Shown here one piece after another: positions 35,774 through 44,697 of a DNA stretch of 64,000 bases; the stretch's first letter is position 1; each line of letters starts with the position of its first letter. The stretch covers positions 382,302 through 446,301 of the forward strand of contig NZ_LMJB01000009.1 in the NCBI RefSeq assembly GCF_001429765.1, written 5' to 3'. Both the position numbers and the translations under genes were made by a program. The notes under the pieces are model-generated. The model had not been told where the DNA came from. It searched no databases and saw only the letters and a list, made by a program, of their open reading frames with translations. This DNA comes from Flavobacterium sp. Root901 (GTDB lineage Bacteria > Bacteroidota > Bacteroidia > Flavobacteriales > Flavobacteriaceae).

Positions 35774-36832
35774 ATGAAAATAAAGATAATAGGTATAGGA
35801 AGTTACATTCCTACTAAAGAAGTAAGCAATACTGACTTTGACAAACATGTGTTCTTGAATGAAGACGGAACTCCTTTTGCTTACCCGAATGAAGTTGTTA
35901 TAAAAAAATTCAAAGGTATTACCGGAATCGAAAACCGACGTTATGCAGAAGACCAATATACGGCATCTGATCTCGCTTTTTTTGCTGCAGAAAAAGCAAT
36001 AGAAAATGCTGATATTGATAAAGAATCTTTAGACTATATTATTTTTGCTCATAATTTTGGTGACGTAAAAACAGGAACAAATCAAACTGATATTCTTCCG
36101 AGTCTGGCTACCCGGGTTAAAAATAAACTCGATATTAAAAACCCTAAATGTGTAGCTTACGATATTCTTTTTGGATGCCCGGGCTGGATTGAAGGAGTTT
36201 TGCAGGCCAATGCTTTTATTAAATCCGGAATGGCAAAAAGAGTTTTGGTAATTGGTGCCGAGACACTTTCCAGAGTTGTAGACGATCATGACCGTGATTC
36301 TATGATTTATTCTGACGGTGCCGGAGCTTCGATCTTAGAACTTTCTACCGATGAAGCTGGTTTACTTTCTTACGAAAGTGCCACTTTTGCCAATGACGAA
36401 GCTAATTTCCTTTTCTTCGGAAAATCATATAATCCAGATTTAGATCCTGATATTAAATACATTAAAATGTACGGTCGTAAAATTTACGAGTTTGCGTTAA
36501 GTCAGGTTCCGTGCGCAATGAAAAGCTGTTTGGATAAAAGCGGCATCGGCATAGATGAGGTAAAGAAAATCCTGATTCACCAGGCAAACGAAAAAATGGA
36601 CGAAGCAATTGTAGAACGTTTCTACAAATTATACGACAAAACTGCACCGCACGATATTATGCCAATGAGTATTCATGATTTAGGAAACAGCAGTGTGGCT
36701 ACTGTACCTACACTTTATGATTTGATACTTCAGGGAAAAATCGAAAATCATGAAATCAACAAAGGCGATGTTATTATTTTTGCTTCGGTTGGAGCCGGAA
36801 TGAATGTTAACGCTTTTGTTTATCGATATTAA
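35774..36832 (+). CDS. 3-oxoacyl-ACP synthase III-like ketoacyl synthase (FabH family)
   Basis: 352 aa. The thiolase-fold catalytic triad is complete: Cys135 in LFGCPGW, His269 in ILIHQANEKMD, Asn305 in LGNSSVATVP. The N-terminal IIGIGSYIPTKEVSN is FabH-like, but residues 25-48 hold an insert (NEDGTPFAYPNEVVIKKF) not seen in housekeeping FabH. Acyl and acceptor substrates are unknown; a paralogue with a specialised role is likely. Downstream genes are separated by a repeat and do not form an obvious lipid cluster. Confidence 0.88.
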   Translation: MKIKIIGIGSYIPTKEVSNTDFDKHVFLNEDGTPFAYPNEVVIKKFKGITGIENRRYAEDQYTASDLAFFAAEKAIENADIDKESLDYIIFAHNFGDVKTGTNQTDILPSLATRVKNKLDIKNPKCVAYDILFGCPGWIEGVLQANAFIKSGMAKRVLVIGAETLSRVVDDHDRDSMIYSDGAGASILELSTDEAGLLSYESATFANDEANFLFFGKSYNPDLDPDIKYIKMYGRKIYEFALSQVPCAMKSCLDKSGIGIDEVKKILIHQANEKMDEAIVERFYKLYDKTAPHDIMPMSIHDLGNSSVATVPTLYDLILQGKIENHEINKGDVIIFASVGAGMNVNAFVYRY

Positions 36833-36858
36833 CAAAGAGCTTTTATAAGAGAAGTTAA

Positions 36859-36995
36859 TTCTCGCAAAGACGCGAAGCCGCAAAGTTTTTCTGTTTCACG
36901 CAGATTTTGCAGATTTAAACAGATTTTTTAATCTTTTTTAATCCTTTAATCTGTGGCAGATAAAAAAACTATGCGGCTTCGCGTCTTTGTGAGAA
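36859..36995. repeat. Inverted repeat CTCGCAAAGACGCGAAGCCGC, with nested AATCTGTGGC repeat
   Basis: Arms of about 24 nt (36859-36882 and 36972-36995, one or two mismatches). The spacer contains a second family, ...CAGATTT... and TTTAATCTGTGGCAGA, related to the 22.1-kb repeat. A shorter CTCGCAAAGT version is at 51873-51929. Confidence 0.78.
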
Positions 36996-37030
36996 ATGCA
37001 TTCGAAGTAAAAAAAATGTAAAACAGCAGA

Positions 37031-37046
37031 TAACTTTGTATATTTG
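37031..37046 (+). promoter_or_regulatory. Two adjacent -7-like elements, TAACTTTG and TATATTTG
   Basis: 37031-37038 and 37039-37046 each match TAnnTTTG. The second gives a leader of about 18 bases before the ATG at 37072. Confidence 0.5.
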
Positions 37047-37071
37047 CGCCTTTGCAGATAAAAAATAAAAA

Positions 37072-37596
37072 ATGTACGAAAAAACATTTCCTAATAAGAG
37101 ATTCAAACTAACCTTAGAGTTTCTACAAAAGCACGTTAGCACATCAGAAACTATTTTTGATTTTGGAGTACCAAATCCATTTTCTAAAATAATGGAAGAA
37201 AATGGCTATACCGTAAAAAATACAAAAGGCGAAGATTTAGACAACGATCAAACGGCGTTACAAACAGAACAATATACTGTTTTTACAGCATTTGAAATTT
37301 TCGAACATTTGCTAAATCCATATACCATTTTACAAAACGTAAAATGTGATAAATTGTTAATTTCAATTCCATTACGTTTATGGTTTTCTCCGGCATATCG
37401 TTCTAAAACAGATATGTGGGACAGACATTACCATGAATTCGAAGACTGGCAGCTGGACTGGCTTTTAGAAAAAACCGGCTGGAAAATAACAGATCGCCTG
37501 CAATTTACTCATCCGGTAAAAAAGTTTGGATTTAGACCCTTATTAAGATATTTTACTCCAAGATATTATATTGTCGCTGCTGAGAAAATAAAATAA
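37072..37596 (+). CDS. SAM-dependent methyltransferase-like protein
   Basis: 174 aa. Rossmann-like core of a class I methyltransferase, shortened: TIFDFGVPNPFSKIMEENGY in place of the usual glycine-rich DxGxGxG, acidic loop GEDLDND, and TAFEIFEHLLNPY (motif like FEhl). The C-terminal part (WDRHYHEFEDWQLDWLLEKTGW) fits Methyltransf family members acting on small molecules or lipids. The altered SAM loop makes activity uncertain. Followed by a glycosyltransferase. Confidence 0.7.
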   Translation: MYEKTFPNKRFKLTLEFLQKHVSTSETIFDFGVPNPFSKIMEENGYTVKNTKGEDLDNDQTALQTEQYTVFTAFEIFEHLLNPYTILQNVKCDKLLISIPLRLWFSPAYRSKTDMWDRHYHEFEDWQLDWLLEKTGWKITDRLQFTHPVKKFGFRPLLRYFTPRYYIVAAEKIK

Positions 37597-37610
37597 AAAT
37601 TCCAATATTT

Positions 37611-37662
37611 AAATTCCAAATTCCAATTTTAACCATATCGGTAAGATTGGAATTTGGAATTT
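37611..37662. repeat. Inverted repeat of the AATTCCAAATTCCAAT family
   Basis: 17-nt arms (37611-37627 and 37646-37662) around an 18-nt spacer. It could end the methyltransferase transcript, though no T run follows. Further single copies of TTGGAATT run to 37716. Confidence 0.7.
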
Positions 37663-37720
37663 TAAAAGATTGAGATTTATTCTTCAGAATTGAATTGGAA
37701 TTAAAAAATTGGAATTAAAA

Positions 37721-38569
37721 ATGAATTATTACATCATTATCCCTGCGCACAACGAGCAAGATCTTATCGGTCTGACTTTACAATCCTTGGTCTCTCAAAC
37801 TGTTTTACCTTCTAAAATAGTTGTCGTAAACGATAACTCTACAGATAAAACGGAGGAAGTGGTGCTGGGTTTTGCAAAAGACAATCCTTATATTTCTGTT
37901 GTAAATAAAACTTCGGATGCTATTCATATGCCTGGAAGTAAAGTAATTCAGGCTTTTCAGAAAGGTTTTGAAACTTTAGATTCTGATTATGATATTATTG
38001 TAAAAATAGACGGCGATTTAATTTTTCCTCCTAATTATTTTGAAACGATTATCAAACATTTTGAATCGGATTCCAGAATTGGAATGGCGGGCGGATTTTG
38101 TTATATCGACAAAAACGGCGAATGGGTTTTAGAAAACCTGACGGACAAAGATCATATTCGCGGCGCTCTAAAAGCTTACAGAAAAGAAACCTACCAGCAA
38201 ATTGGCGGTTTAAAACCTGCAATGGGCTGGGATACTGTAGATGAATTATTGTGTAAATATTACGATTGGAAAATAGTTACCGATGAATCTTTACATGTAA
38301 AACATCTAAAACCAACCGGCGCAAATTACAACAAAACAGCGCGTTATAAGCAAGGAGAAGCTTTTTACACTTTAGGTTACGGTTTTTGGATCACGTCGAT
38401 AGCATCTGCAAAACTGGCAATGATGAAGAAAAAGCCTTTTCTCTTTTTTGATTATATAAAAGGATTTTTAAAAGCCAAAAAAGCTAAAACTCCTTTATTA
38501 GTTACCCCTGAACAAGCTAAATTTATTAGAAATTATCGTTTGCAGAAAATGAAACAAAAGTTAATTTGA
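37721..38569 (+). CDS. Family 2 glycosyltransferase
   Basis: 282 aa from ATG 37721; four upstream codons derive from the TTGGAATT repeat. GT-A fold: YYIIIPAHNEQDLIGLTLQSLVSQ, VVVNDNSTDKTEE, then KIDGDLIFPPNYFE (DxD-like) and an acceptor region GWDTVDELLCKYYDWK. The C-terminal part has one amphipathic segment and a basic tail, so it may attach to the membrane. Donor and acceptor unknown. The gene order methyltransferase, glycosyltransferase, MlaEF suggests envelope biogenesis. Confidence 0.9.
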   Translation: MNYYIIIPAHNEQDLIGLTLQSLVSQTVLPSKIVVVNDNSTDKTEEVVLGFAKDNPYISVVNKTSDAIHMPGSKVIQAFQKGFETLDSDYDIIVKIDGDLIFPPNYFETIIKHFESDSRIGMAGGFCYIDKNGEWVLENLTDKDHIRGALKAYRKETYQQIGGLKPAMGWDTVDELLCKYYDWKIVTDESLHVKHLKPTGANYNKTARYKQGEAFYTLGYGFWITSIASAKLAMMKKKPFLFFDYIKGFLKAKKAKTPLLVTPEQAKFIRNYRLQKMKQKLI

Positions 38570-38648
38570 TTGGTAAAACACTCGAAAAACGGGAACTCAT
38601 AACTCAAAACTCATAACTTCTTTTTACCTTAGCAAATATTTAAAACTT

Positions 38649-39395
38649 ATGATGCTAGTTCGTTATTTATCCCAAATAGGAAGATATTTTTTAATGCTTA
38701 AAGAAATTTTCAATAAACAGACCAAATGGCCTGTTATGAAAAACTTGATTTTCAAGGAAATTGATGACTTAATAATCGATTCTCTTGGTATTGTCTGCTT
38801 TATATCTTTTTTTATTGGAGGAGTTGTTGCCATTCAAACGGCATTAAATTTAACTAATCCTTTAATTCCAAAATATTTAATTGGTTTTGCTACACGTCAG
38901 TCTGTAATTCTGGAGTTTGCCCCTACTTTTATTTCGGTTATTATGGCCGGAAAAATGGGATCTTACATTACTTCAAGTATTGGAACAATGCGTGTTACAG
39001 AACAAATTGATGCGCTGGAGGTTATGGGAGTTAATTCATTAAACTATCTTGTTTTCCCTAAAATTATTGCCCTTTTGATGTATCCTTTTGTAATAGGAAT
39101 CAGTATGTTTTTAGGTATTTTTGGCGGATGGCTGGCTTGTGCTTATGGCGGATTTTCAACTAGTCAGGACTTTATCCAGGGAGCTCAAATGGAGTTTATT
39201 CCTTTTCATATTACTTACGCTTTTATCAAAACTTTAATCTTTGCCATGTTATTGGCTACGATTCCTTCTTTTCACGGTTATTATATGAAAGGCGGCGCAT
39301 TAGAAGTTGGTAAAGCAAGTACGGTATCGTTTGTATGGACATCGGTTTGTATCATTCTTTTTAATTATATATTAACTCAATTATTATTAGGATAA
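38649..39395 (+). CDS. MlaE-family ABC transporter permease
   Basis: 248 aa with about six membrane segments. Signature MlaE blocks: VIMAGKMGSYITSSIGTMRVTEQIDALEVMGV and PKIIALLMYPFVIG. These permeases move phospholipids between membranes with an ATPase partner and an MCE protein. A second ATG lies one codon downstream. Its stop overlaps the next gene's start (TAATG). No MCE-domain gene is adjacent; it must lie elsewhere. Confidence 0.92.
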   Translation: MMLVRYLSQIGRYFLMLKEIFNKQTKWPVMKNLIFKEIDDLIIDSLGIVCFISFFIGGVVAIQTALNLTNPLIPKYLIGFATRQSVILEFAPTFISVIMAGKMGSYITSSIGTMRVTEQIDALEVMGVNSLNYLVFPKIIALLMYPFVIGISMFLGIFGGWLACAYGGFSTSQDFIQGAQMEFIPFHITYAFIKTLIFAMLLATIPSFHGYYMKGGALEVGKASTVSFVWTSVCIILFNYILTQLLLG

Positions 39396-40156
39396 TGATA
39401 GAAGTAAAAAACATAGAAAAATCATTTGGTGACAGTAAAGTTTTAAAAGGTGTTTCGACAGTTTTTGAAACGGGAAAAACCAATTTGATTATCGGACAGA
39501 GTGGCTCTGGAAAAACGGTTTTATTAAAAACATTGTTAGGTATTCATACGCCTGACTCCGGAACTATTGAATTTGACGGGAGAATTTATTCTGAATTAGA
39601 TCCGGATGAAAAAAGAGAATTAAGAACTGAAATAGGAATGGTTTTTCAGGGAAGTGCTTTATTCGATTCGATGACAGTTGCAGAAAACGTGGCTTTTCCG
39701 CTAAGAATGTTCACCAATAACAGCAAGGCACAAATTAAAGAACGTGTTGATTTTGTTCTAGAAAGAGTAAACTTAGTAGAAGCTCATAAAAAATTACCTT
39801 CTGAAATTTCCGGAGGTATGCAGAAACGTGTGGCGATTGCCCGTGCGATTGTAAATAATCCGAAATACTTGTTTTGTGATGAACCAAACTCCGGATTAGA
39901 TCCAAATACTTCAACTTTGATTGATAACCTGATTCAGGAAATTACCAAAGAATATAATATTACAACCGTAATCAATACGCACGATATGAACTCTGTAATG
40001 GAGATTGGAGAAAATATTGTTTTCTTAAAAAAAGGTGTAAAAGCATGGCAGGGAACTAAAGAAGAAATATTTATTACTGATAATAAAGATATTGTCAAAT
40101 TTGTTTACTCTTCAAACTTGTTTAAAAAAGTTCGTGAAGCTTATTTGAAAGGATAA
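39395..40156 (+). CDS. MlaF-family ABC transporter ATP-binding protein
   Basis: 253 aa. Walker A GQSGSGKT at about 34-41, Q-loop MVFQGSALFDSM, signature SGGMQKRVAIARAI, Walker B YLFCDEPNSGLDP, and H-loop NTHDMNSV are complete. The GMQKRV variant of the signature is typical of MlaF. Coupled by a one-base overlap to the permease gene. Ends before a strong bidirectional hairpin. Confidence 0.94.
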   Translation: MIEVKNIEKSFGDSKVLKGVSTVFETGKTNLIIGQSGSGKTVLLKTLLGIHTPDSGTIEFDGRIYSELDPDEKRELRTEIGMVFQGSALFDSMTVAENVAFPLRMFTNNSKAQIKERVDFVLERVNLVEAHKKLPSEISGGMQKRVAIARAIVNNPKYLFCDEPNSGLDPNTSTLIDNLIQEITKEYNITTVINTHDMNSVMEIGENIVFLKKGVKAWQGTKEEIFITDNKDIVKFVYSSNLFKKVREAYLKG

Positions 40157-40200
40157 AATTTAATAATTTCCAAATTCCAATTAAACGGAAAATCTCAATA

Positions 40201-40250
40201 AAAAAAATCCAAATTCCAATTTTACTAAGATTGGAATTTGGATTTTTTTT
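40201..40250. terminator. Bidirectional terminator of the TTGGAATTT repeat family
   Basis: Perfect 20-bp arms (40201-40220 and 40230-40249) with A and T runs on the two sides and a 9-nt loop. It separates mlaF-like (plus) from the SprT-like gene (minus). The same TTGGAATTTGGA sequence occurs at 37.6 kb. Confidence 0.85.
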
Positions 40251-40266
40251 ATTGGAATTTAAATCT

Positions 40267-40872
40267 TTAATGATTTCCCGGCAAAAGCTCAACCTCAGCA
40301 TTTGGGTTAAAAAGATACAATTTGCCTGAGCTTATTTCAAGGCATTCAAAACGTTTCGTTCTTACAGCCAGTTTCTTAAATATTTTTCCGTTTTTAATTC
40401 GGAAAACACTTCCGTAGGGAATTTCAAAAACATAGTTTTTATCGTTCTCTTTGTCGTATTGTTTTAATGCTAAAGACAAAGTGGTATCTGTATCACTGCT
40501 CGCAGAAGGATTTTTAAAATGTCGTGCCAGCAAAGGCAAAATCTGAGCTGGAAATATTTCGGGCCTGATAAACGGAACCATCAAACGCTGAAAAGTATAT
40601 TTCCACTCGTTTCCATGCGGTTTTATATTTCTTCCAAACTTTTCGAATGCAACTAAGTGTGCGATTTCATGAATTAATGTAATTAAAAACCTGTATTTAT
40701 TTAAACTTGCATTAACTGTAATTTCATGCTTTCCACTCAGTCCTCTCCTGTAATCGCCATGACGCGTCTGGCGCTCATTTACGATCTTGAGATGAACCTG
40801 ATTGGCTACAATCAAATCAAAAATAGGCTTTACAGCATGTTCCGGAATATATTTTGCTAAAGTGTCGCTCAA
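40267..40872 (-). CDS. SprT-like zinc metallopeptidase-domain protein
   Basis: 201 aa. HEIAH at 68-72 and a third ligand His86 (KPHGNEW) form the SprT-type zinc site. N-terminal helix and substrate groove match the bacterial SprT family, related to human Spartan, thought to act on DNA-protein crosslinks. The C-terminal zinc ribbon typical of long SprT proteins is replaced by a beta domain (about 130-201). Immediately beyond it lies the broken four-helix gene. Confidence 0.88.
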   Translation of the reverse strand: MSDTLAKYIPEHAVKPIFDLIVANQVHLKIVNERQTRHGDYRRGLSGKHEITVNASLNKYRFLITLIHEIAHLVAFEKFGRNIKPHGNEWKYTFQRLMVPFIRPEIFPAQILPLLARHFKNPSASSDTDTTLSLALKQYDKENDKNYVFEIPYGSVFRIKNGKIFKKLAVRTKRFECLEISSGKLYLFNPNAEVELLPGNH

Positions 40873-40914
40873 AATAATTATGAATTATAAAGTATGAGTT
40901 ATGAGTTTTACTAA

Positions 40915-41268
40915 CTATATCTTTTTCTTTGATGTTATAATTATACTTTTTATGATTTTTAAAACTTCATTACATTGTTGGAGTAAGGATTCAAATTCAT
41001 TTTCTGAAATATAATTCGTTGCGTTTAAAATTTCCAGCTAATACATTGATTCATCGCATTCTTTCTGAGAAATGGATAGTTTATGAATAAAATCAGCCTT
41101 GCTCTGCGCATTTATCGCTCCGCGAACATTTGCACCAACTGAAGTTACAGAATGTAAAAACTGTTTACTCATTATGAATTCTTTCTTTTCAAAAATCAAC
41201 CATTTATAAAAATTAACCCCTCTTATAGCTAACTCAAACCTTTTAAGCTTAACAATACTCTCACTCAT
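40915..41268 (-). pseudogene. Four-helix bundle protein (23S rRNA intervening-sequence family), broken by TAG
   Basis: The frame from ATG 41268 encodes 76 residues (MSESIVKLKRFELAIRG, SVGANVRGAINAQSKADFIHKL, SQKECDESMY) and meets TAG at 41038-41040. The same frame then continues for another 40 codons (LEILNATNYI, then EFESLLQQCNEVLK) to a second TAG at 40915-40917. The pattern matches the four-helix family of about 115-120 aa, in which a Trp usually follows the ECDE-x-x-Y block, so TGG to TAG is likely. The cytoplasmic function is unknown. Confidence 0.85.
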
Positions 41269-41287
41269 AATCAAAACTCATAACTAA

Positions 41288-41965
41288 TTACGGATTAGTA
41301 GAAGAAACCTCCAAAACTTTTCCGTTAAAATACTTATTTCCGTTAAGAGTAAAATCATAAATATACGCTGCCATTCCTTCTGCAGAAATTGGAGCCTGAT
41401 AACCCGGGAAAGCTTCATTCAGCATTTCTGTCTGAACAGAACCTAAAGCTAAAACATTAAAAGAAATTCCTTGTTCTTTATATTCTTCTGCTAATAATTC
41501 GGTTAACGTAATTATTGCGCCTTTGCTTGAACTGTACGCTGCTAATCCGGCAAATTTTAAACTTCCTCTTACGCCTCCTATTGAGCTTATGGTTACAACG
41601 TGGCTTCCTTTTTGCAAATAAGGCAGGCAGATTCTGGTAAGATTTGCCACAGCAAAAACATTCACTTTATAAATACTTTCAAAATCTGCCTGCGTGGTTT
41701 CTGCGAAAGGCTTTAAAAGCAAAGCTCCTGCATTATGAACTACGGCATCAACTTTTTTCCATGTTGAAGAAAGAAAATTTGCTGCTTCCTGTAAAGCAGT
41801 TTCATCTGCTAAATCAATTGATAAGCACGTAACATTTTGATGTTCTAAAAGTGTTTTTGGAATTTTTCTTGAAATCGCCAAAACCTGATTTCCGGCATTT
41901 GCAAACTTCAATGCCAATTCATAACCAATTCCTCTGCTCGTTCCGGTAACAATAATATTTTTCAT
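41288..41965 (-). CDS. Short-chain dehydrogenase/reductase
   Basis: 225 aa. Cofactor motif TGTSRGIG at about 7-14, VHNAGALL at about 82, catalytic Ser in TISSIGG, YxxxK as YSSSK. NADPH preference is suggested by Arg next to the glycine motif. No substrate can be named. Last intact gene of the minus-strand run that starts at the Crp/Fnr regulator; 35 bases separate it from the M28 peptidase gene. Confidence 0.9.
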   Translation of the reverse strand: MKNIIVTGTSRGIGYELALKFANAGNQVLAISRKIPKTLLEHQNVTCLSIDLADETALQEAANFLSSTWKKVDAVVHNAGALLLKPFAETTQADFESIYKVNVFAVANLTRICLPYLQKGSHVVTISSIGGVRGSLKFAGLAAYSSSKGAIITLTELLAEEYKEQGISFNVLALGSVQTEMLNEAFPGYQAPISAEGMAAYIYDFTLNGNKYFNGKVLEVSSTNP

Positions 41966-42000
41966 GTAGCAAAAATAAGCAAAACCAAAATAACGAACTG

Positions 42001-42969
42001 TTATTTGTTCATTACAATTTCTTCAGTTGGCGTTGTTGCAATTTTAGTTACCGCTGGCAAAAATTCCTGAATAAAAGAAGTCATATGCGGAATATCCATT
42101 ACTTTAAATTCGTCTGAAACATGGTGATAATAATCGAAATTCTCAAAATCGAAAGTACTTATGGATTGACATGGTTTTCCAAAAGCTTCAAAAAACGAAT
42201 AATTGTCAGATCTGTAAAACAATTTGTATTCTGCTTCTTTTGGTAAAAATCCGATAGTCTTTTTTCCTGTGTATTCATTTATTTTTTCTGCCATGTTTGA
42301 TTTGTCAAAACCTGTAACATAGGCCAAATAGTCACGTTTCATAGGAACGCCAATCATTTCGATGTTTAACTGAGTATATAAATTGAAGTTTTTTGCCTTT
42401 AGTTTTGGCGCCATACTTTTTGATCCCAAAAGACCTTTTTCTTCTCCGGCAAAAAACACAAAAAGAATACTTCTTTTATTCGATTTTGATTTACTGAAAT
42501 ATTTAGCCATTTGTGCCACAGCAGTTACTCCCGAAGCATCATCATTTGCTCCATTATAAATTTGATCCGGCTGCTGCTTTTTTTCAATTCCGATATGATC
42601 ATAATGTGCACTCAACACCACATATTCATTTTTAAGAACAGGATCTGTTCCTTCTAAAACTCCAACAATATTAAAAGCCGGAGATTTAAAATTCGTCAAA
42701 GTATCTCGATATGTTGCGAAATAAGGTTTTACATTATTCTTTTTTAAAAAATCTTCTAAGAAAACGGCGGCTTTTTCAATTCCCTGTGTTCCTGTTTCAC
42801 GACCTTGCAATTCATCTGAAGAAAGATATTTTAAGAAATCTGAAACATCAGATTGTTCAACTTTATAAACGATTTCAGCAGGTTTTGAATCTGATGTTGT
42901 TTTGCTGGTTGTCTGATTCGATTTGCAGGCAAGCAAAACCAAAGGAAGAAGAAAATATAGTTTTTTCAT
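42001..42969 (-). CDS. M28-family zinc aminopeptidase lipoprotein
   Basis: 322 aa. Lipobox LLAC (Cys15). The M28 site is complete: SAHYDHIG, GANDDASGV (bridging Asp), FAGEEKGLLGS (catalytic Glu pair), IEMIG, and a C-terminal YYHHVSDEF His ligand. It would be anchored in the envelope and release N-terminal residues from peptides. 26 bases downstream of the LysE-like gene. Confidence 0.92.
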   Translation of the reverse strand: MKKLYFLLPLVLLACKSNQTTSKTTSDSKPAEIVYKVEQSDVSDFLKYLSSDELQGRETGTQGIEKAAVFLEDFLKKNNVKPYFATYRDTLTNFKSPAFNIVGVLEGTDPVLKNEYVVLSAHYDHIGIEKKQQPDQIYNGANDDASGVTAVAQMAKYFSKSKSNKRSILFVFFAGEEKGLLGSKSMAPKLKAKNFNLYTQLNIEMIGVPMKRDYLAYVTGFDKSNMAEKINEYTGKKTIGFLPKEAEYKLFYRSDNYSFFEAFGKPCQSISTFDFENFDYYHHVSDEFKVMDIPHMTSFIQEFLPAVTKIATTPTEEIVMNK

Positions 42970-42995
42970 AAATAGAAAATTGATTGATTTTAGAA

Positions 42996-43652
42996 TTAAA
43001 TTTCTAAAACCGCAGATTTAAAATATTTTTTATACACTTTAAATACCTGTAAACTTCCGAGAACAATAAAAAAAGCCGGGATAAAAACAGGCATTATATA
43101 CTTTGAAAATGGATTTGTTTTTTGAACAAAAGCCTGTAGAATTACTATCAGACTAAACATTCCAAAAAAAACACCTGTCAAAGTTCCTGCAATATAATAA
43201 TATTTTAACTTTCTTTCTATTGTAATATACTTTCCGTTAAGTAAATATAAATTCCAGCTTGCCCAGAAAGGAAGCTGCAAAAAATTAAAACAGTTTAAAA
43301 CAATCCCAATTATAAATGGCGGGTAAATTAAATAATTGCGTAAAGCATTATCTGATTTTAACGTTTGATTAAAACTGAAATAAAAAACAAAGGCCAGAAC
43401 AAACATAAAACCTACTGCAAAAAAATCAATCAGCTTCATTAATTTTTTATTGTTTATGAGTTGTCCGGCAAAAAGAAGGGTGAAATAAATAACAAAAACT
43501 TCTACTAAAACAACTCCGAATAAAAAGAAAACTAAATCGTAAAGCCCAGATTTGGTATAAATTTCCAATCCGAAAAGGTTTAAATATCCTAAAGGGACTG
43601 AGCCTAAAAAGCTTACTGCAAACCCAACTCCGATATTTTTTAACCCTTTCAT
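42996..43652 (-). CDS. LysE-like membrane exporter
   Basis: 218 aa with six membrane segments. The first segment GFAVSFLGSVPLGYLNLFGLEI and the following GLYDLVFFLFGVVLVEVFVIYF match the LysE/RhtB pattern (G-x-PLG-x-N). It starts one base after the ATP-grasp stop codon, so the two products are likely made together. A role as exporter for the product of that ligase is an inference. Confidence 0.75.
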   Translation of the reverse strand: MKGLKNIGVGFAVSFLGSVPLGYLNLFGLEIYTKSGLYDLVFFLFGVVLVEVFVIYFTLLFAGQLINNKKLMKLIDFFAVGFMFVLAFVFYFSFNQTLKSDNALRNYLIYPPFIIGIVLNCFNFLQLPFWASWNLYLLNGKYITIERKLKYYYIAGTLTGVFFGMFSLIVILQAFVQKTNPFSKYIMPVFIPAFFIVLGSLQVFKVYKKYFKSAVLEI

Positions 43653-44687
43653 TTAAAAATTCATTATTTTACTGTTTTGCACCAAATGCAATTTGTATTC
43701 ACGCATTCCGGTTTTGTAGTCTAAATATGGAACTCCCATTTTATGATTTTCAACACTTATTTCGTACATGTAAGTAATGTGGCGCGCCAATTCTTTCCAG
43801 GCAAACCAAAGCGAATGTTTAGGGTCGTAAATATGTGTAGGCTCGCTTGCTGCGCCATTAAGCTCTACAATTTGAAAGTTTTCTCCCCTTTCTAATTCTT
43901 CAAAAGTGTTGTACATAATATCAAATCTTCCGAAATAAAATCCCTGAATCTGAAGCGCGATCTCATCAATTGTTTTTGTCAATTTCGGCGTTATCCAATC
44001 GCTTCCGTCAAGAAATTTTGCTCCTCGGGCATGATTGCCAAACGGCACTAAATTGAAAGATTCATCCTTCTTCAAAATTTGCTGGAGATGTTCTCCATAT
44101 TCTGCTTTTAAAACATTCAGCTGGAGCGCAAATCTTGGATTTTGTTTGATTAAATCTTCAATCGTTGATTTCCCATCTCCTGTTACAATTAAAAATTCTT
44201 TAGAAACAATGCCGGTAATTTTTCCATTTTTTTGAAGCGGTTTGCGCACATAAAAAATACCTACTTCCTTTTCCAGCGGAATAAGCTCTTGCAATAAAAA
44301 ATCAAAATTTGCTTTGCCTGCATACTCTGTGAGTTCAGAAACAGTTTTGATTTTTTTGACACCGGACCCACGCAGACCAATATCTGGTTTGGCAATTAAA
44401 GGAAAATAAATCTGCTTTTCGACCAGCAGATTAACGATGTCTTTTAAATCAGAATTCTCCCTGATCAAAATCGTTTTTGGATAATGTTTTTTGGGCAGTA
44501 AATCGTAAATCTGTTTTTTACTTTCCATAATAAAACCTCCATTTTTAATTTTAGGATTCGAGGCATTAAAGAAAAAAACAGATTTTGCCTTGACAGCATA
44601 ATAAGCCCAGATAAAATAAATTGGAAAATATAAAACCTGAAATGGCCAATATTCCCAATTGGTAATTTTGTAAAAAAATAGTTTCAT
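43653..44687 (-). CDS. ATP-grasp ligase (D-Ala-D-Ala ligase-like) with N-terminal membrane segment
   Basis: 344 aa from ATG 44687 (MKLFFYKITNWEYWPF); a longer frame to 44747 would overlap the NRDE gene and is rejected. A hydrophobic stretch at about 15-38 precedes the ATP-grasp fold: FPLIAKPDIGLRGSGVK (glycine-rich loop), LLQELIPLEKEVGIFYV, and the metal-binding end FGRFDIMYNT with IVELNGAASEPTHIYDP. Such enzymes join a carboxylate to an amine or thiol using ATP. Substrates unknown. It sits between NRDE (10-nt gap) and a LysE-like gene (no gap). Confidence 0.82.
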   Translation of the reverse strand: MKLFFYKITNWEYWPFQVLYFPIYFIWAYYAVKAKSVFFFNASNPKIKNGGFIMESKKQIYDLLPKKHYPKTILIRENSDLKDIVNLLVEKQIYFPLIAKPDIGLRGSGVKKIKTVSELTEYAGKANFDFLLQELIPLEKEVGIFYVRKPLQKNGKITGIVSKEFLIVTGDGKSTIEDLIKQNPRFALQLNVLKAEYGEHLQQILKKDESFNLVPFGNHARGAKFLDGSDWITPKLTKTIDEIALQIQGFYFGRFDIMYNTFEELERGENFQIVELNGAASEPTHIYDPKHSLWFAWKELARHITYMYEISVENHKMGVPYLDYKTGMREYKLHLVQNSKIMNF

Positions 44688-44697
44688 AGGTATACAT

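Noticed and set aside
40915..41040. Programmed read-through or stop recoding at the TAG of the four-helix gene
   Set aside because: The TAG is read in a family with a Trp at this place, no stop-recoding element is visible, and a point mutation is simpler.
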